From contig NZ_SJSL01000002.1 in assembly GCF_004331695.1 (NCBI RefSeq), forward strand, positions 248,001-312,000: DNA of 64,000 bases, read 5' to 3'. Shown here piece after piece: positions 8,413-17,417 of this stretch. The notes beneath the pieces were generated by a model. That model had not been told where the DNA came from and did not search any database. It worked only from the letters and a program-made list of their open reading frames with translations. Positions within the stretch are counted from its first letter, which is position 1; the number at the start of each line of letters is the position of its first letter. Source of the DNA: Pedobacter psychroterrae. GTDB taxonomy: Bacteria > Bacteroidota > Bacteroidia > Sphingobacteriales > Sphingobacteriaceae. The position numbers and the translations under genes are program-made.

Positions 8413-10503
8413 ATGCAAAGCTTTAGAACAGAGTTAGAGAATCCTATTGTCGAAAAAGATATAATCGATCTTGAAAGAAAGATCAGGGAATTTCGTGATG
8501 GCAAAATTCATGATGAGAAATTCAGAAGCCTTCGCCTGGCCCGTGGTGTTTACGGACAAAGGCAACCGGGAGTGCAAATGGTGCGCATCAAACTGCCTTT
8601 TGGGAAAGTAACTTTTAAACAATTGCTGCGCATATCTGATGTGTCTGACGAATATGCAAGCAGAAACCTGCACCTTACTACGCGTCAGGATATCCAGATC
8701 CACTATGTGAGCCTGGACAGAACCCCGCAATTGTGGGAGGAGCTGGAGCGTGATGATGTAACCATCCGTGAGGCTTGCGGTAATACTGTTCGTAATGTGA
8801 CTTCATCTCCTGATGCGGGCATCAATCCTAACGAGCCGTTTGATGTATCGCCTTATGCACACGCTTTCTTTAAATATTTCTTACGCAATCCGATCTGTCA
8901 GGAAATGGGCAGGAAGATGAAATTTTCTTTCTCATCTGATGAAACGGATACAGCATTCAGCTATATACATGACCTTGGTTTTATTCCGAAGATCAACGAG
9001 CAGGGTGAACGTGGATTTAAAGTGGTACTGGCCGGTGGCCTCGGTGCGCAGCCTTTTCTGGCTGAACCGGTACACGATTTCCTGCATGAAGACCTGATCA
9101 TTCCATATGCTGAGTCGGTATTGAGGGTATTTGACCGTTACGGTGAAAGAACCAATAGAAATAAAGCACGCTTGAAATACCTTGTACAAAAACTAGGTCT
9201 GGAAGAAGTACTGAGACTGATAGATGAAGAGCGTATTGCCAATAAAGTAAAGACTTTTAAAATAGACCGCGATACGGTTCCTCAGCCGAATGTGCCTGAG
9301 TTGCTGGATTATCCAGCACTGGATGAGGTGCTGAATTCGCTGGATTATAAACACTGGCGCGCTACCAACGTAAACGAGCAGAAACAAGCCGGCTTTTATG
9401 CGGTATACATCAAGGTAACGAAAGGTGACATCCCTACTGAACTGGCGCGTAAGCTGGTAGACGCCATTAGTCCATATGCTGCTGATGAGATCCGCATCAC
9501 CCAAAATCAGGGCCTGATGCTGAAATATGTGAGAGAAGGCGCATTGCCGGCTTTGTATGTGGAACTGAAAGCTTTAGGCTTTGCCAAACCGGGTTTTGAC
9601 AGTGTGGCTGATGTGACTACCTGTCCGGGTACGGATACCTGTAACCTGGGTATATCTAACAGCATGTCGCTTTCGGTGGCGCTGGAAGATGTGATCTACG
9701 AGGAATATCCTGAACTGATCTATGAAAAGGACATCAAGATCAAGATCAGCGGCTGTATGAATTCATGCGGACAGCATGGCCTTGCACACATCGGTTTTCA
9801 CGGAAGTTCGGTAAAAGCAAATGGCAAAGTAGTACCGGCTGTACAGGTGATGCTGGGTGGTGGTACTGTAGGTGACGGTGAAGGAAGGGTAGCGGATAGA
9901 GTGATTAAAGCTCCTTCTAAGCGTGCTACTGATGTGCTGAGGTTTATATTGAACGATTTTAGTGCAAATTCAGAACAAGCTGAAAGCTTCCACCAATATT
10001 ATGACAGGAAGACTAAGGACCATTTCTATCAATTGCTAAAACCACTGGCTGACCTGAGCAACCTGAAAGATGAAGAATATGTGGACTGGGGCCATGAGGA
10101 AACATTTGTAACTGCCATTGGGGTAGGTGAATGTGCTGGTGTGATCATTGACCTGGTAGCTACCTTGCTACTGGAAGCGGAAGAGAAACTGGACTGGGCA
10201 AAGGCTTCTTATGAAGGTGGCGCATGGGCTGATGCCATTTATCATACTTATGCAGTATTTGTAAGCAGTGCCAAAGCATTGTTGCTAGATAAAGGTGTGA
10301 GCAGCAGTACACAGATAGGGGTGATCAGGGAGTTTGATAAAAACTATGTAGAAACAGGCGAGTTTTCGCTGAATGGCACGTTTAACGACCTGGTACTGCA
10401 GATCAATAAAAATGAGCCAACAGAAGAATTTGCAACTGCTTATCTGGCTGAAGTGGAAAACTTCATCGCACAGATCAAAGTAAACAGGGGAGGAGCATTT
10501 TAA
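8413..10503 (+). CDS. Ferredoxin-type nitrite/sulfite reductase with C-terminal HEPN-like domain
   Basis: Reduces sulfite to sulfide (six electrons) in assimilatory sulfur metabolism. The 696-residue protein shows the siroheme/4Fe-4S ligands C404-x5-C410 and C448-x3-C452, and the usual repeat of ferredoxin-like half domains with LHLTTRQDIQIHYV early on. The family core ends near residue 560. The remaining ~130 residues contain AEEKLDWAKASYEGGAWADA ... AKALL ... GVIREFDKNYVETGEF, which fits a HEPN-type helical domain; the RNase motif of toxin HEPNs is not evident. No flavoprotein CysJ is present, so ferredoxin is the likely donor. Its stop overlaps the next ATG by 1 nt. Sulfite rather than nitrite is inferred from the cys neighbours. 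Confidence 0.88.
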   Translation: MQSFRTELENPIVEKDIIDLERKIREFRDGKIHDEKFRSLRLARGVYGQRQPGVQMVRIKLPFGKVTFKQLLRISDVSDEYASRNLHLTTRQDIQIHYVSLDRTPQLWEELERDDVTIREACGNTVRNVTSSPDAGINPNEPFDVSPYAHAFFKYFLRNPICQEMGRKMKFSFSSDETDTAFSYIHDLGFIPKINEQGERGFKVVLAGGLGAQPFLAEPVHDFLHEDLIIPYAESVLRVFDRYGERTNRNKARLKYLVQKLGLEEVLRLIDEERIANKVKTFKIDRDTVPQPNVPELLDYPALDEVLNSLDYKHWRATNVNEQKQAGFYAVYIKVTKGDIPTELARKLVDAISPYAADEIRITQNQGLMLKYVREGALPALYVELKALGFAKPGFDSVADVTTCPGTDTCNLGISNSMSLSVALEDVIYEEYPELIYEKDIKIKISGCMNSCGQHGLAHIGFHGSSVKANGKVVPAVQVMLGGGTVGDGEGRVADRVIKAPSKRATDVLRFILNDFSANSEQAESFHQYYDRKTKDHFYQLLKPLADLSNLKDEEYVDWGHEETFVTAIGVGECAGVIIDLVATLLLEAEEKLDWAKASYEGGAWADAIYHTYAVFVSSAKALLLDKGVSSSTQIGVIREFDKNYVETGEFSLNGTFNDLVLQINKNEPTEEFATAYLAEVENFIAQIKVNRGGAF

Positions 10504-11288
10504 TGAGTGTATTTAATATAGATAAAGAACCCAGGATAACGCTGGTAGGTGCCGGTCCGGGTGATCCTGAACTGATCACTTTGAAGGGTGCAAATGCGTT
10601 GAAAACCGCTGATGTGGTATTATATGATGCATTGGTAAACGAAGGCGTGCTGGACTATGCCAATCCTGAGGCTATAAAGGTATATGTAGGTAAGCGGTCT
10701 GGGGAGCATTCCTTTGGACAGGATGCGATCAATAAGCTGATGGTTGACTACGCGCTGAACTACGGACATGTAGTGCGGCTGAAAGGTGGTGATCCTTTTG
10801 TTTTCGGCAGGGGATATGAAGAGCTTGATTTTGCGGCGGGATACAGTATTCCTGTTTCCGTGATTCCGGGTTTGTCGAGTTCTATTTCTGTGCCGGGCTT
10901 GCAGCAGATCCCTGTGACGCACAGGGGGCTGAGCGAAAGCTTTTGGGTCGTAACAGGAACCACTTCATCTGGAAAAATCTCTAATGATCTCTATGAGGCA
11001 GCGAGGTCAAAGGCTACGGTAGTAGTACTGATGGGCTTGGGTAAACTTAAGGAGATCGTGAAGTTGTTCCAAAATGAAGGTAAAGGTTTATTGCCTGTGG
11101 CGGCTATTCAAAGCGGATCTACGGAGAATGAGAAATTTGCGGTAGGCGTAGTAGATACGATAGTAGAAGTGGTGCTGGAGAAAGAGATGAAAGCACCTGC
11201 ATTGTTAATTTTTGGTGAAGTTGTATCTTTACATCCGTCTTTTCTGCCGATCAGAGATTTTTATCAGGCTTTGAAAGAAGAGATTTAA
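10503..11288 (+). CDS. cobA: Uroporphyrinogen-III C-methyltransferase (SUMT)
   Basis: Methylates uroporphyrinogen III twice with SAM to give precorrin-2, the first step to siroheme. The 261-residue protein has the SUMT motifs VGAGPGDPELITLKG (about 15-29), VVRLKGGDPFVFGRG (about 90-104) and the PGLSSSISVPGLQQIPVTHRG segment. It is translationally coupled to the sulfite reductase (TAATG overlap), which needs siroheme. The cofactor pathway is thus made from the same transcript as the apoenzyme. Confidence 0.95.
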   Translation: MSVFNIDKEPRITLVGAGPGDPELITLKGANALKTADVVLYDALVNEGVLDYANPEAIKVYVGKRSGEHSFGQDAINKLMVDYALNYGHVVRLKGGDPFVFGRGYEELDFAAGYSIPVSVIPGLSSSISVPGLQQIPVTHRGLSESFWVVTGTTSSGKISNDLYEAARSKATVVVLMGLGKLKEIVKLFQNEGKGLLPVAAIQSGSTENEKFAVGVVDTIVEVVLEKEMKAPALLIFGEVVSLHPSFLPIRDFYQALKEEI

Positions 11289-11292
11289 TAGT

Positions 11293-11877
11293 ATGGAAGG
11301 CAATCAGTTATTTCCGGTATTTATCAAGCTCAATGAACTGCACACAGTAGTGATTGGTGGCGGTCCTGTAGGCCTGGAGAAACTGACTGCTATATTGGGC
11401 AACAGTACCCAGGCTAAGGTAACGGTAATTGCCAAAGAAATAATTGATGAACTGAAAGAATTTACTCTTGCGTTTCCTTTAGTGGAAATAAAGCAAAAGT
11501 CTTTTGAACCGCATGACCTGAACGGGGCGAATATAGTGGTAGCTGCTACGAATGATAATGTGCTGAATGTAGAAATCAGGGAGGCTGCAAAGCTGAGGGG
11601 ATTGCTGGTGAATGTAGCGGATAAACCGGAATTGTGTGATTTTTATCTCGGGTCTATCGTGCAAAAAGGAGACTTGAAGATTGCGATATCCACCAATGGT
11701 AAATCGCCCACCATCGCAAAGCGCCTGAAGGAAGTGCTGAATGAAAGCATCCCGGAGGAACTGGATACTACTTTGCAGCAAATGAATTCATTACGTAATT
11801 CCCTGCAGGGTGATTTTAGCGATAAAGTAAAGAAATTGAATGAAGTAACAGAGATTCTGACCAGGGATTTAAAGTAA
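11293..11877 (+). CDS. Precorrin-2 dehydrogenase / sirohydrochlorin ferrochelatase (CysG N-terminal type)
   Basis: A 194-residue Met8/CysG-N-type protein that oxidises precorrin-2 to sirohydrochlorin with NAD and may insert Fe2+ to give siroheme. Visible features are the Rossmann GGGPVGLEKL near residue 22, VVAATNDNVLN, LVNVADKPELCDFYLGSIV, and the STNGKSPTIAKRLKEVL segment of the dimerisation region. It follows cobA by 4 nt. The two enzymes split what E. coli CysG does in one chain. Whether it chelates iron itself cannot be told from sequence. Confidence 0.9.
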   Translation: MEGNQLFPVFIKLNELHTVVIGGGPVGLEKLTAILGNSTQAKVTVIAKEIIDELKEFTLAFPLVEIKQKSFEPHDLNGANIVVAATNDNVLNVEIREAAKLRGLLVNVADKPELCDFYLGSIVQKGDLKIAISTNGKSPTIAKRLKEVLNESIPEELDTTLQQMNSLRNSLQGDFSDKVKKLNEVTEILTRDLK

Positions 11878-11881
11878 TAAA

Positions 11882-12586
11882 ATGAAAGAGCAATTGACAG
11901 CAATAGCTGATAAAATTAAGGATCTGGACCCTGTAGCGGCTTTACGGTATTTTGCCGAAGCGTATAAGGGAAAGATCGTTTTTTCTACAAGCTTTGGCTG
12001 GGAAGACCAGGTGATCACGCACATGATCTTTGCCAATGATATTCCTATTGATGTGTTTACGCTGGAAACAGGCAGACTGTTTCCGGAGACATACTATGTC
12101 TGGAACCGTACACTGGAAATATATAAAAAGCCTATCCTGGCTTATCATCCCCAGGCAGAACTGCTGCAGGATATGGTAAATGCCAAAGGGCCAAATAGTT
12201 TTTATGAGTCGGTAGAAAACCGTAAGCAGTGCTGTTATATCCGCAAACTGGAGCCGCTGAAAAGGGCTTTGGGAGGTAATCAGCTATGGGTAACAGGCAT
12301 CAGAGCTGAGCAGTCGCTGAATAGGCATGACATGAGTAACCTGGAGTGGGATGAGCAAAACCAAATGGTTAAGTTCCATCCGATATTCTTCTGGTCGCTG
12401 GATGAGGTAAAGGAATTTATTAAAAAGAATAATATTGTTTACAATACATTGCATGACAAGGGTTTCCCTAGTATAGGTTGTGCGCCTTGCACCAGGGCAG
12501 TAAGAGAAGGTGAAGATTTCAGGGCAGGCCGATGGTGGTGGGAAGATCAGTCAAAAAAGGAATGTGGATTGCATGCCACAACGTAA
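11882..12586 (+). CDS. cysH: Adenylyl-sulfate (APS) reductase of the CysH family
   Basis: Reduces activated sulfate to sulfite using thioredoxin. The 234-residue protein carries the pair C117-C118 and C200-x2-C203, the 4Fe-4S ligands found in APS reductases and absent from PAPS reductases, plus the catalytic ECGLH near the C-terminus. STSFGWEDQ is the nucleotide-binding loop. Preference for APS agrees with the lack of an APS kinase in the operon and the lack of a kinase domain on CysN. It starts 4 nt after the preceding gene. Confidence 0.93.
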   Translation: MKEQLTAIADKIKDLDPVAALRYFAEAYKGKIVFSTSFGWEDQVITHMIFANDIPIDVFTLETGRLFPETYYVWNRTLEIYKKPILAYHPQAELLQDMVNAKGPNSFYESVENRKQCCYIRKLEPLKRALGGNQLWVTGIRAEQSLNRHDMSNLEWDEQNQMVKFHPIFFWSLDEVKEFIKKNNIVYNTLHDKGFPSIGCAPCTRAVREGEDFRAGRWWWEDQSKKECGLHATT

Positions 12587-12595
12587 TACAAGAAA

Positions 12596-13501
12596 ATGAG
12601 TAAGTATAATTTAGATTATTTAGATGAACTGGAGGCCGAGGCGATTCACATATTGCGTGAAGTAGCAGGGCAATTTGAAAAACCAGCCCTGCTGTTTTCA
12701 GGAGGTAAGGATTCAATTACATTGGTACGACTGGCCGAAAAGGCATTCAGACCTGGTAAATTTCCTTTTCCACTTGTGCATATCGATACCGGACATAACT
12801 TTGAAGAAACCATTACCTACAGGGATAAAATGGTGGAACGCATCGGTGAAAAGCTGATCATCGGGCATGTACAGGATTCTATAGACCAGGGTAAAGTGGT
12901 GGAGCAGAAGGGTAAAAATGCCAGCAGAAATTCACTGCAGACAGTTACCTTGCTGGATACCATCGCACTGCATGGTTTTGATGCTTGTATTGGTGGTGCG
13001 CGCAGGGATGAGGAGAAAGCAAGGGCTAAGGAAAGGATTTTTTCTGTAAGAGATGAATTCGGACAGTGGGACCCTAAACGTCAGCGCCCTGAACTTTGGA
13101 ATATATACAATGGCAAGATCCATAAAGGAGAGAATGTTCGTGTGTTTCCGATCAGCAACTGGACGGAATTGGATGTATGGAATTATATCAAACGAGAGCA
13201 AATTGAACTACCTACTATATATTTTGCGCACAATAGAGATGTGATTACACGCAACGGTCAGCTGATGGCTGCGTCTCCATTCCTAAACATGGATGATGAG
13301 GATGTAGTGGAACACAAGAAGGTGAGGTTCCGTACAGTTGGCGATATGAGCTGTACGGCTGCAGTTGAGTCGGATGCCGACCAACTGGAAGATATTATTG
13401 CTGAGATCAGCGCATCAAAGATTAGTGAACGCGGAGCCCGCATGGACGATAAAGTTTCAGAGGCTGCAATGGAAGACCGCAAAAAAGGAGGATACTTTTA
13501 A
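12596..13501 (+). CDS. cysD: Sulfate adenylyltransferase subunit 2
   Basis: Catalytic subunit of ATP sulfurylase, making APS from sulfate and ATP together with CysN. The 301-residue protein shows the PP-loop LLFSGGKDSITLVRLAEKAF (about 32-51), HIDTGHNFEET, and GARRDEEKARAKERIFS, all standard for CysD. It ends GARMDDKVSEAAMEDRKKGGYF as in most bacterial CysD. Its stop overlaps the cysN ATG by 1 nt (TAATG), so the two subunits are probably coupled in translation. Confidence 0.97.
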   Translation: MSKYNLDYLDELEAEAIHILREVAGQFEKPALLFSGGKDSITLVRLAEKAFRPGKFPFPLVHIDTGHNFEETITYRDKMVERIGEKLIIGHVQDSIDQGKVVEQKGKNASRNSLQTVTLLDTIALHGFDACIGGARRDEEKARAKERIFSVRDEFGQWDPKRQRPELWNIYNGKIHKGENVRVFPISNWTELDVWNYIKREQIELPTIYFAHNRDVITRNGQLMAASPFLNMDDEDVVEHKKVRFRTVGDMSCTAAVESDADQLEDIIAEISASKISERGARMDDKVSEAAMEDRKKGGYF

Positions 13502-14751
13502 TGAACTTACTTAAATTTTTTACTGCAGGTAGTGTTGACGATGGTAAAAGCACACTTATCGGACGCTTGCTTTATGATACGGATTCTATTTTAGCAGATC
13601 AGCTGGAGGCTTTGCAACAGAGCAACCGTAAGAATGATGACGGGACAATAGATCTGGCCATTCTTACAGACGGACTCAGGGCTGAAAGGGAGCAGGGCAT
13701 CACCATTGATGTGGCTTATAAATATTTTCAGACTGAAAAGCGGAAATTTATCATAGCTGATACTCCTGGTCACATTCAGTACACACGTAATATGGTTACT
13801 GGTGCTTCTACTGCTAAACTGGCTATTATATTAATTGACGCCCGTAACGGGGTGGTAGAACAGACCATCAGACATTCGTACCTGGTTTCGTTATTGGGTA
13901 TTGAGCACGTGGTGGTATGCCTGAATAAAATGGATATGGTTGGCTACAGCGAGACGGTTTTTAACGCGATTGTAGATAAATATAAAGCACTTGCTGCTGA
14001 ACTAAAGCTGAACGATGTTACTTTCATTCCGGTCAGTGCGCTGAAAGGCGACAACGTAGTGAACGAGTCTGAGCACATGACCTGGTACCATGGACGCAGC
14101 TTATTGCATTTTCTGGAAACAGTTGATGTGGAGGTTGGCCCTGCGTATAACCTTGCCCGTATGCCGGTGCAGTGGGTGGTAAGGCCGCAAACTGATGAAC
14201 TGCACGATTACCGTGGCTATGCAGGACGTGTATTGAGTGGTTCTTTTAATGTAAATGATAAGGTTACTGTATTGCCTTCTGGCAGCAGTTCTGTGATTGA
14301 ACGGATTGAGATCTTCGATCAGCACCTTCAGGAAGTACATGCAGGGCAATCTGTAACGCTTCATTTGAAAGATAATATTGACATCAGCAGAGGCGATGTA
14401 TTGGTTAATTCTGATCATTTGCCACAGAGCTCCCAACTGATAGAAGCTGATGTATGCTGGATGGATGCACGTCCGCTGGATGACAGCATTACTTATTTGC
14501 TTCAGCACAACAGTAAGGTTACGAAATGTAAGATCCGTGAGATCGTTTACAAAGTAGATATCAATACTTTGGAGAAACAGGATGCGTATGATTTTAAGCT
14601 AAATGACATAGGCAGGATTGTTTTGAAGACTGCTGATGCGCTAGCGTTCGATTTCTATACCGAGAATAAAGCCAACGGTGCTGCGATATTAATTGACAGC
14701 AGGACAAATCTGACTGCTGCGGCATTGATGTTCAGAGCTGTTGCTGATTAG
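13501..14751 (+). CDS. cysN: Sulfate adenylyltransferase subunit 1 (GTPase)
   Basis: GTPase subunit that drives APS formation by CysD. The 416-residue protein has the EF-Tu-type motifs AGSVDDGKST (G1), a switch region with REQGITIDVAYKYF, DTPGHIQYTRNM (G3) and NKMD (G4), then beta-barrel domains. At this length it lacks the C-terminal APS kinase (CysC) found in fused forms. It is the last gene of the operon and is followed by a long inverted repeat that can act as terminator. Confidence 0.96.
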   Translation: MNLLKFFTAGSVDDGKSTLIGRLLYDTDSILADQLEALQQSNRKNDDGTIDLAILTDGLRAEREQGITIDVAYKYFQTEKRKFIIADTPGHIQYTRNMVTGASTAKLAIILIDARNGVVEQTIRHSYLVSLLGIEHVVVCLNKMDMVGYSETVFNAIVDKYKALAAELKLNDVTFIPVSALKGDNVVNESEHMTWYHGRSLLHFLETVDVEVGPAYNLARMPVQWVVRPQTDELHDYRGYAGRVLSGSFNVNDKVTVLPSGSSSVIERIEIFDQHLQEVHAGQSVTLHLKDNIDISRGDVLVNSDHLPQSSQLIEADVCWMDARPLDDSITYLLQHNSKVTKCKIREIVYKVDINTLEKQDAYDFKLNDIGRIVLKTADALAFDFYTENKANGAAILIDSRTNLTAAALMFRAVAD

Positions 14752-14765
14752 TTATTAGTTAACAT

Positions 14766-14861
14766 AAAAAAAGACCATTACTTATTCCTGACTGCATTTC
14801 TTAGGCTCACGAAGGGTGAGCAAAGAACGCTAAGGTCAGGAATAAGTAATGGTCTTTTTTT
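14766..14861. repeat. 27-bp perfect inverted repeat, probable bidirectional terminator
   Basis: Left arm 14766-14792 and right arm 14835-14861 are exact reverse complements (27 bp), beginning with seven A and ending with seven T, so both strands read a strong hairpin plus U-run. The 42-nt loop carries its own small hairpin (GCTCAC with GTGAGC). It lies 14 nt after the cysN stop and could terminate transcription of cysN from one side and of the ABC-F gene from the other. The stem is longer than usual for a terminator, so a small mobile palindromic element is an alternative. Confidence 0.75.
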
Positions 14862-14894
14862 TGCAGGATGCTCAACAAGTGGTTAATAAGTCTC

Positions 14895-14991
14895 CTGTAT
14901 CTGTACCCTCTCGATCTGCACCCAACAAGTTCAGTGTTGATGGAGTCACTGTATCTGCGCCCTCTCGGTCTGCGCCCAACAAATTCAGTGT
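14895..14991. repeat. Two-copy imperfect tandem repeat, 54-nt period
   Basis: Positions 14895-14937 and 14949-14991 match at 38 of 43 positions. The second copy also holds GCCCTCTC, which pairs with GAGAGGGC just after the repeat, and an 8-bp hairpin (CTTTCGAT/ATCGAAAG) follows at 15012-15032. No gene is seen between 14862 and 15092. The function is unknown. Confidence 0.7.
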
Positions 14992-15092
14992 CTGGGAGAG
15001 GGCATAGCGTTCTTTCGATTTTTCATCGAAAGTAATGCAGCCCGAAAACAGATCACTTAATTTGTCTATTACTTAGTTTGTGTATTGTTTAA

Positions 15093-16718
15093 TTACTTCT
15101 TGTACAACGACGCTCTCAATGCTGCAACATCATCACTGCTGATATACTCATCATACGTCATCATCTTATCGATCGAGCCATTTGGCGTCAACTCGATGAT
15201 ACGGGTAGCCAAAGATTCTGTCAGGGCATGATCTCGTGAAGTAAACAATGCCGTGCCTTTGAAGTCTTTCAGGCCATTGTTTAAGGCTGTGATAGATTCC
15301 AGGTCAAGGTGATTGGTTGGCTCGTCAAACAACAGCAAATTGGCATGTCTCAGCATCATCTGGGAGAACATACAGCGCATCTTCTCACCTCCTGAAAGCA
15401 CTTTTACGTTCTTTAATACCTCTTCACCTGAGAAAAGCATCCTGCCTAAGAAACTTCTTACAAACTGCTCATCCTGATCAGTGCCAGAATACTCGCGCAG
15501 CCAGTCTACCAGATTCTCATCTTTATTTTCGAAGTAGGGTGTATTGTCATTAGGAATGTCAGCGACGTTAATAGTAACGCCAAACTTAAACTCGCCTGTA
15601 TAGTTCTTTTCACGGCCTGTAAGCACGTTATAGAACGCCGTAGTGGCTAAGCTGTTTTGAGAAATTACCGCTATTTTATCGCCTTTGCCAACCATGAAAT
15701 TGATGTTCTTAAACATCACATCTCCGTTTAAAGTGCAGGAGAGGTTTTCTATCTGCAGGATCTGGTCGCCTGCTTCTCTGCCCAGGTTGTTAAATAGTAT
15801 AGCGGGATATTTTCTGCTTGAAGCTTTGATCTCAGAGATATCAATCTTATCCAAAGCCTTTTTACGTGAGGTAGCTTGTTTGGATTTTGAAGCATTAGCA
15901 CTAAAGCGCTGGATAAACTCCTGTAATTCTTTAACTTTCTCTTCCAGTTTCTTGTTCTGGTCGCTGCGTTGTTTCAATGCCAGCTGACTTGATTCATACC
16001 AGAAGGTATAATTACCTGAATAGGTATTCATCTTACTGAAATCGATATCAACGATATGCGTACATACGGCATCTAAAAAGTGCCTGTCGTGAGATACCAC
16101 CAATACAATACTTTGATAATCTGCAAGGAAGTTCTCCAGCCATGCAATAGTATCGATGTCCAGATCATTGGTAGGCTCATCCAGTAACAGGATGTCAGGA
16201 TTGCCAAACAGCGCCTGTGCCAATAGCACACGTACTTTTTGGTTACCATCCAGTTCTTTCAATTGCTTGTAGTGGTGCTCCTCTTTGATGCCAAGGTTAC
16301 TCAGCATGGTCGCAGCATTACTCTCCATGTTCCAGCCATCCATTTCTGCAAACCTGTTTTCCAGTTCACCCGCCCGCTCACCATCTTTATCAGAAAAATC
16401 TTCTTTCATATAGATGGCATCTTTCTCTTTCATGATGTCATACAATTCCTTGTGGCCCATCATTACGGTTTCAATTACACTAAACTCATCAAATTCATAG
16501 TGGTTTTGTTTTAAAACTGCCATGCGTTCGCCAGGTGTAAATGCTACGCTTCCGGTAGTCTGGTTTACTTCACCAGAAAGAATTTTAAGAAAGGTAGATT
16601 TACCGGCTCCGTTAGCACCAATCACTCCATAGCAGTTGCCATGGGTGAATTTTAGGTTCACATCTTCAAATAAAGTTCTTTTTCCGTAACGGAGGGATAA
16701 ATTAGAAACTGAAATCAT
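15093..16718 (-). CDS. ABC-F family ATPase (YbiT/YkpA-like)
   Basis: A soluble protein of 541 residues with two ABC ATPase domains and no membrane part; ABC-F proteins act on ribosomes in translation or antibiotic protection. Seen: GVIGANGAGKSTFLKIL (Walker A1), DGNQKVRVLLAQALFGNPDI then LLLDEPTNDLD (signature and Walker B1), an interdomain linker rich in K/E, LSGGEKMRCMFSQMML and LLLFDEPTNHLD in domain 2. Start: the frame is open to 16868, but ATG at 16718 begins the standard N-terminus MISVSNLSLRYG, so the upstream 50 codons are rejected. The first-domain signature lacks the canonical SGG, as in the YkpA-type subgroup. Confidence 0.93.
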   Translation of the reverse strand: MISVSNLSLRYGKRTLFEDVNLKFTHGNCYGVIGANGAGKSTFLKILSGEVNQTTGSVAFTPGERMAVLKQNHYEFDEFSVIETVMMGHKELYDIMKEKDAIYMKEDFSDKDGERAGELENRFAEMDGWNMESNAATMLSNLGIKEEHHYKQLKELDGNQKVRVLLAQALFGNPDILLLDEPTNDLDIDTIAWLENFLADYQSIVLVVSHDRHFLDAVCTHIVDIDFSKMNTYSGNYTFWYESSQLALKQRSDQNKKLEEKVKELQEFIQRFSANASKSKQATSRKKALDKIDISEIKASSRKYPAILFNNLGREAGDQILQIENLSCTLNGDVMFKNINFMVGKGDKIAVISQNSLATTAFYNVLTGREKNYTGEFKFGVTINVADIPNDNTPYFENKDENLVDWLREYSGTDQDEQFVRSFLGRMLFSGEEVLKNVKVLSGGEKMRCMFSQMMLRHANLLLFDEPTNHLDLESITALNNGLKDFKGTALFTSRDHALTESLATRIIELTPNGSIDKMMTYDEYISSDDVAALRASLYKK

Positions 16719-16828
16719 ATTGCTGAAAAATAAGCCGCAAAGGTAGTCATTATTTATAAAATTATTTTTTAACTGCTGTGATGATTGATAACAGATTTCT
16801 ATAAGTTTGAGTTTCAAATAAAAATACC

Positions 16829-17392
16829 GTGCAAAAGGACGAATTAATAGCAAGGCTTGACGTGCCAATGAAGTTTCAGATGGTAGCCAATTCTACTGCC
16901 ATCATAGAAAGCAGTGACCTCGATATTAATGATTTGCTGGAAATCAGCTTTCATAAGAAAAAGGAGATCGCTTTTAGGGCAGCATGGATGCTGGAATACA
17001 TGATGATTCACCAACCAGCGCAGTTCAGTTTGTATGTGAAAGAACTGCTAAAGTTGTTGCCCAGTCAGAAAAACCATTCGGCCATGAGGCATTACACCAA
17101 GATCATCGCATTACTTACCGCAAAAAATGCTGATCCGGTGTACAAAGAGCTGGCAAAGGCCATAGATTTTGAACCCGTAATTGAAGTCTTATTTACCTGG
17201 CTGATAGACACCGAAATGTTGGTGGCTACCAAAGTGCACTGCATGCAGGCACTGGCCAACCTGGTGCCCCGCTATGACTGGATAAAAGATGACTTATTAC
17301 AAACCGTTGATTATTTGACGGACATAGAAAGTATAGCTTTCTTTGCAAGGGCCAAAATGGTAAAGAAGCAGTTGAAGAAGCAGGATAAATAA
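16829..17392 (+). CDS. Uncharacterised helical (HEAT-like) protein
   Basis: A 187-residue soluble protein not assigned to a function. It appears entirely alpha-helical, with repeated paired helices such as EIAFRAAWMLEYMMIHQP and TKVHCMQALANLVPRYDW, resembling HEAT repeats, and a basic tail (KMVKKQLKKQDK). Start chosen at GTG 16829 because the 13 residues before the next ATG (16868) look like normal protein; the ATG remains possible. It is divergent from the ABC-F gene and 25 nt upstream of the nitroreductase. Confidence 0.7.
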   Translation: MQKDELIARLDVPMKFQMVANSTAIIESSDLDINDLLEISFHKKKEIAFRAAWMLEYMMIHQPAQFSLYVKELLKLLPSQKNHSAMRHYTKIIALLTAKNADPVYKELAKAIDFEPVIEVLFTWLIDTEMLVATKVHCMQALANLVPRYDWIKDDLLQTVDYLTDIESIAFFARAKMVKKQLKKQDK

Positions 17393-17417
17393 GAATGGAA
17401 TAATCAAAGAAAACGAA

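Noticed and set aside
15093..16868. 591-residue version of the ABC-F protein starting at 16868
   Set aside because: The extra 50 residues do not fit the family, which begins MISVSNLSLRYG at 16718; the extension also overlaps the divergent gene.
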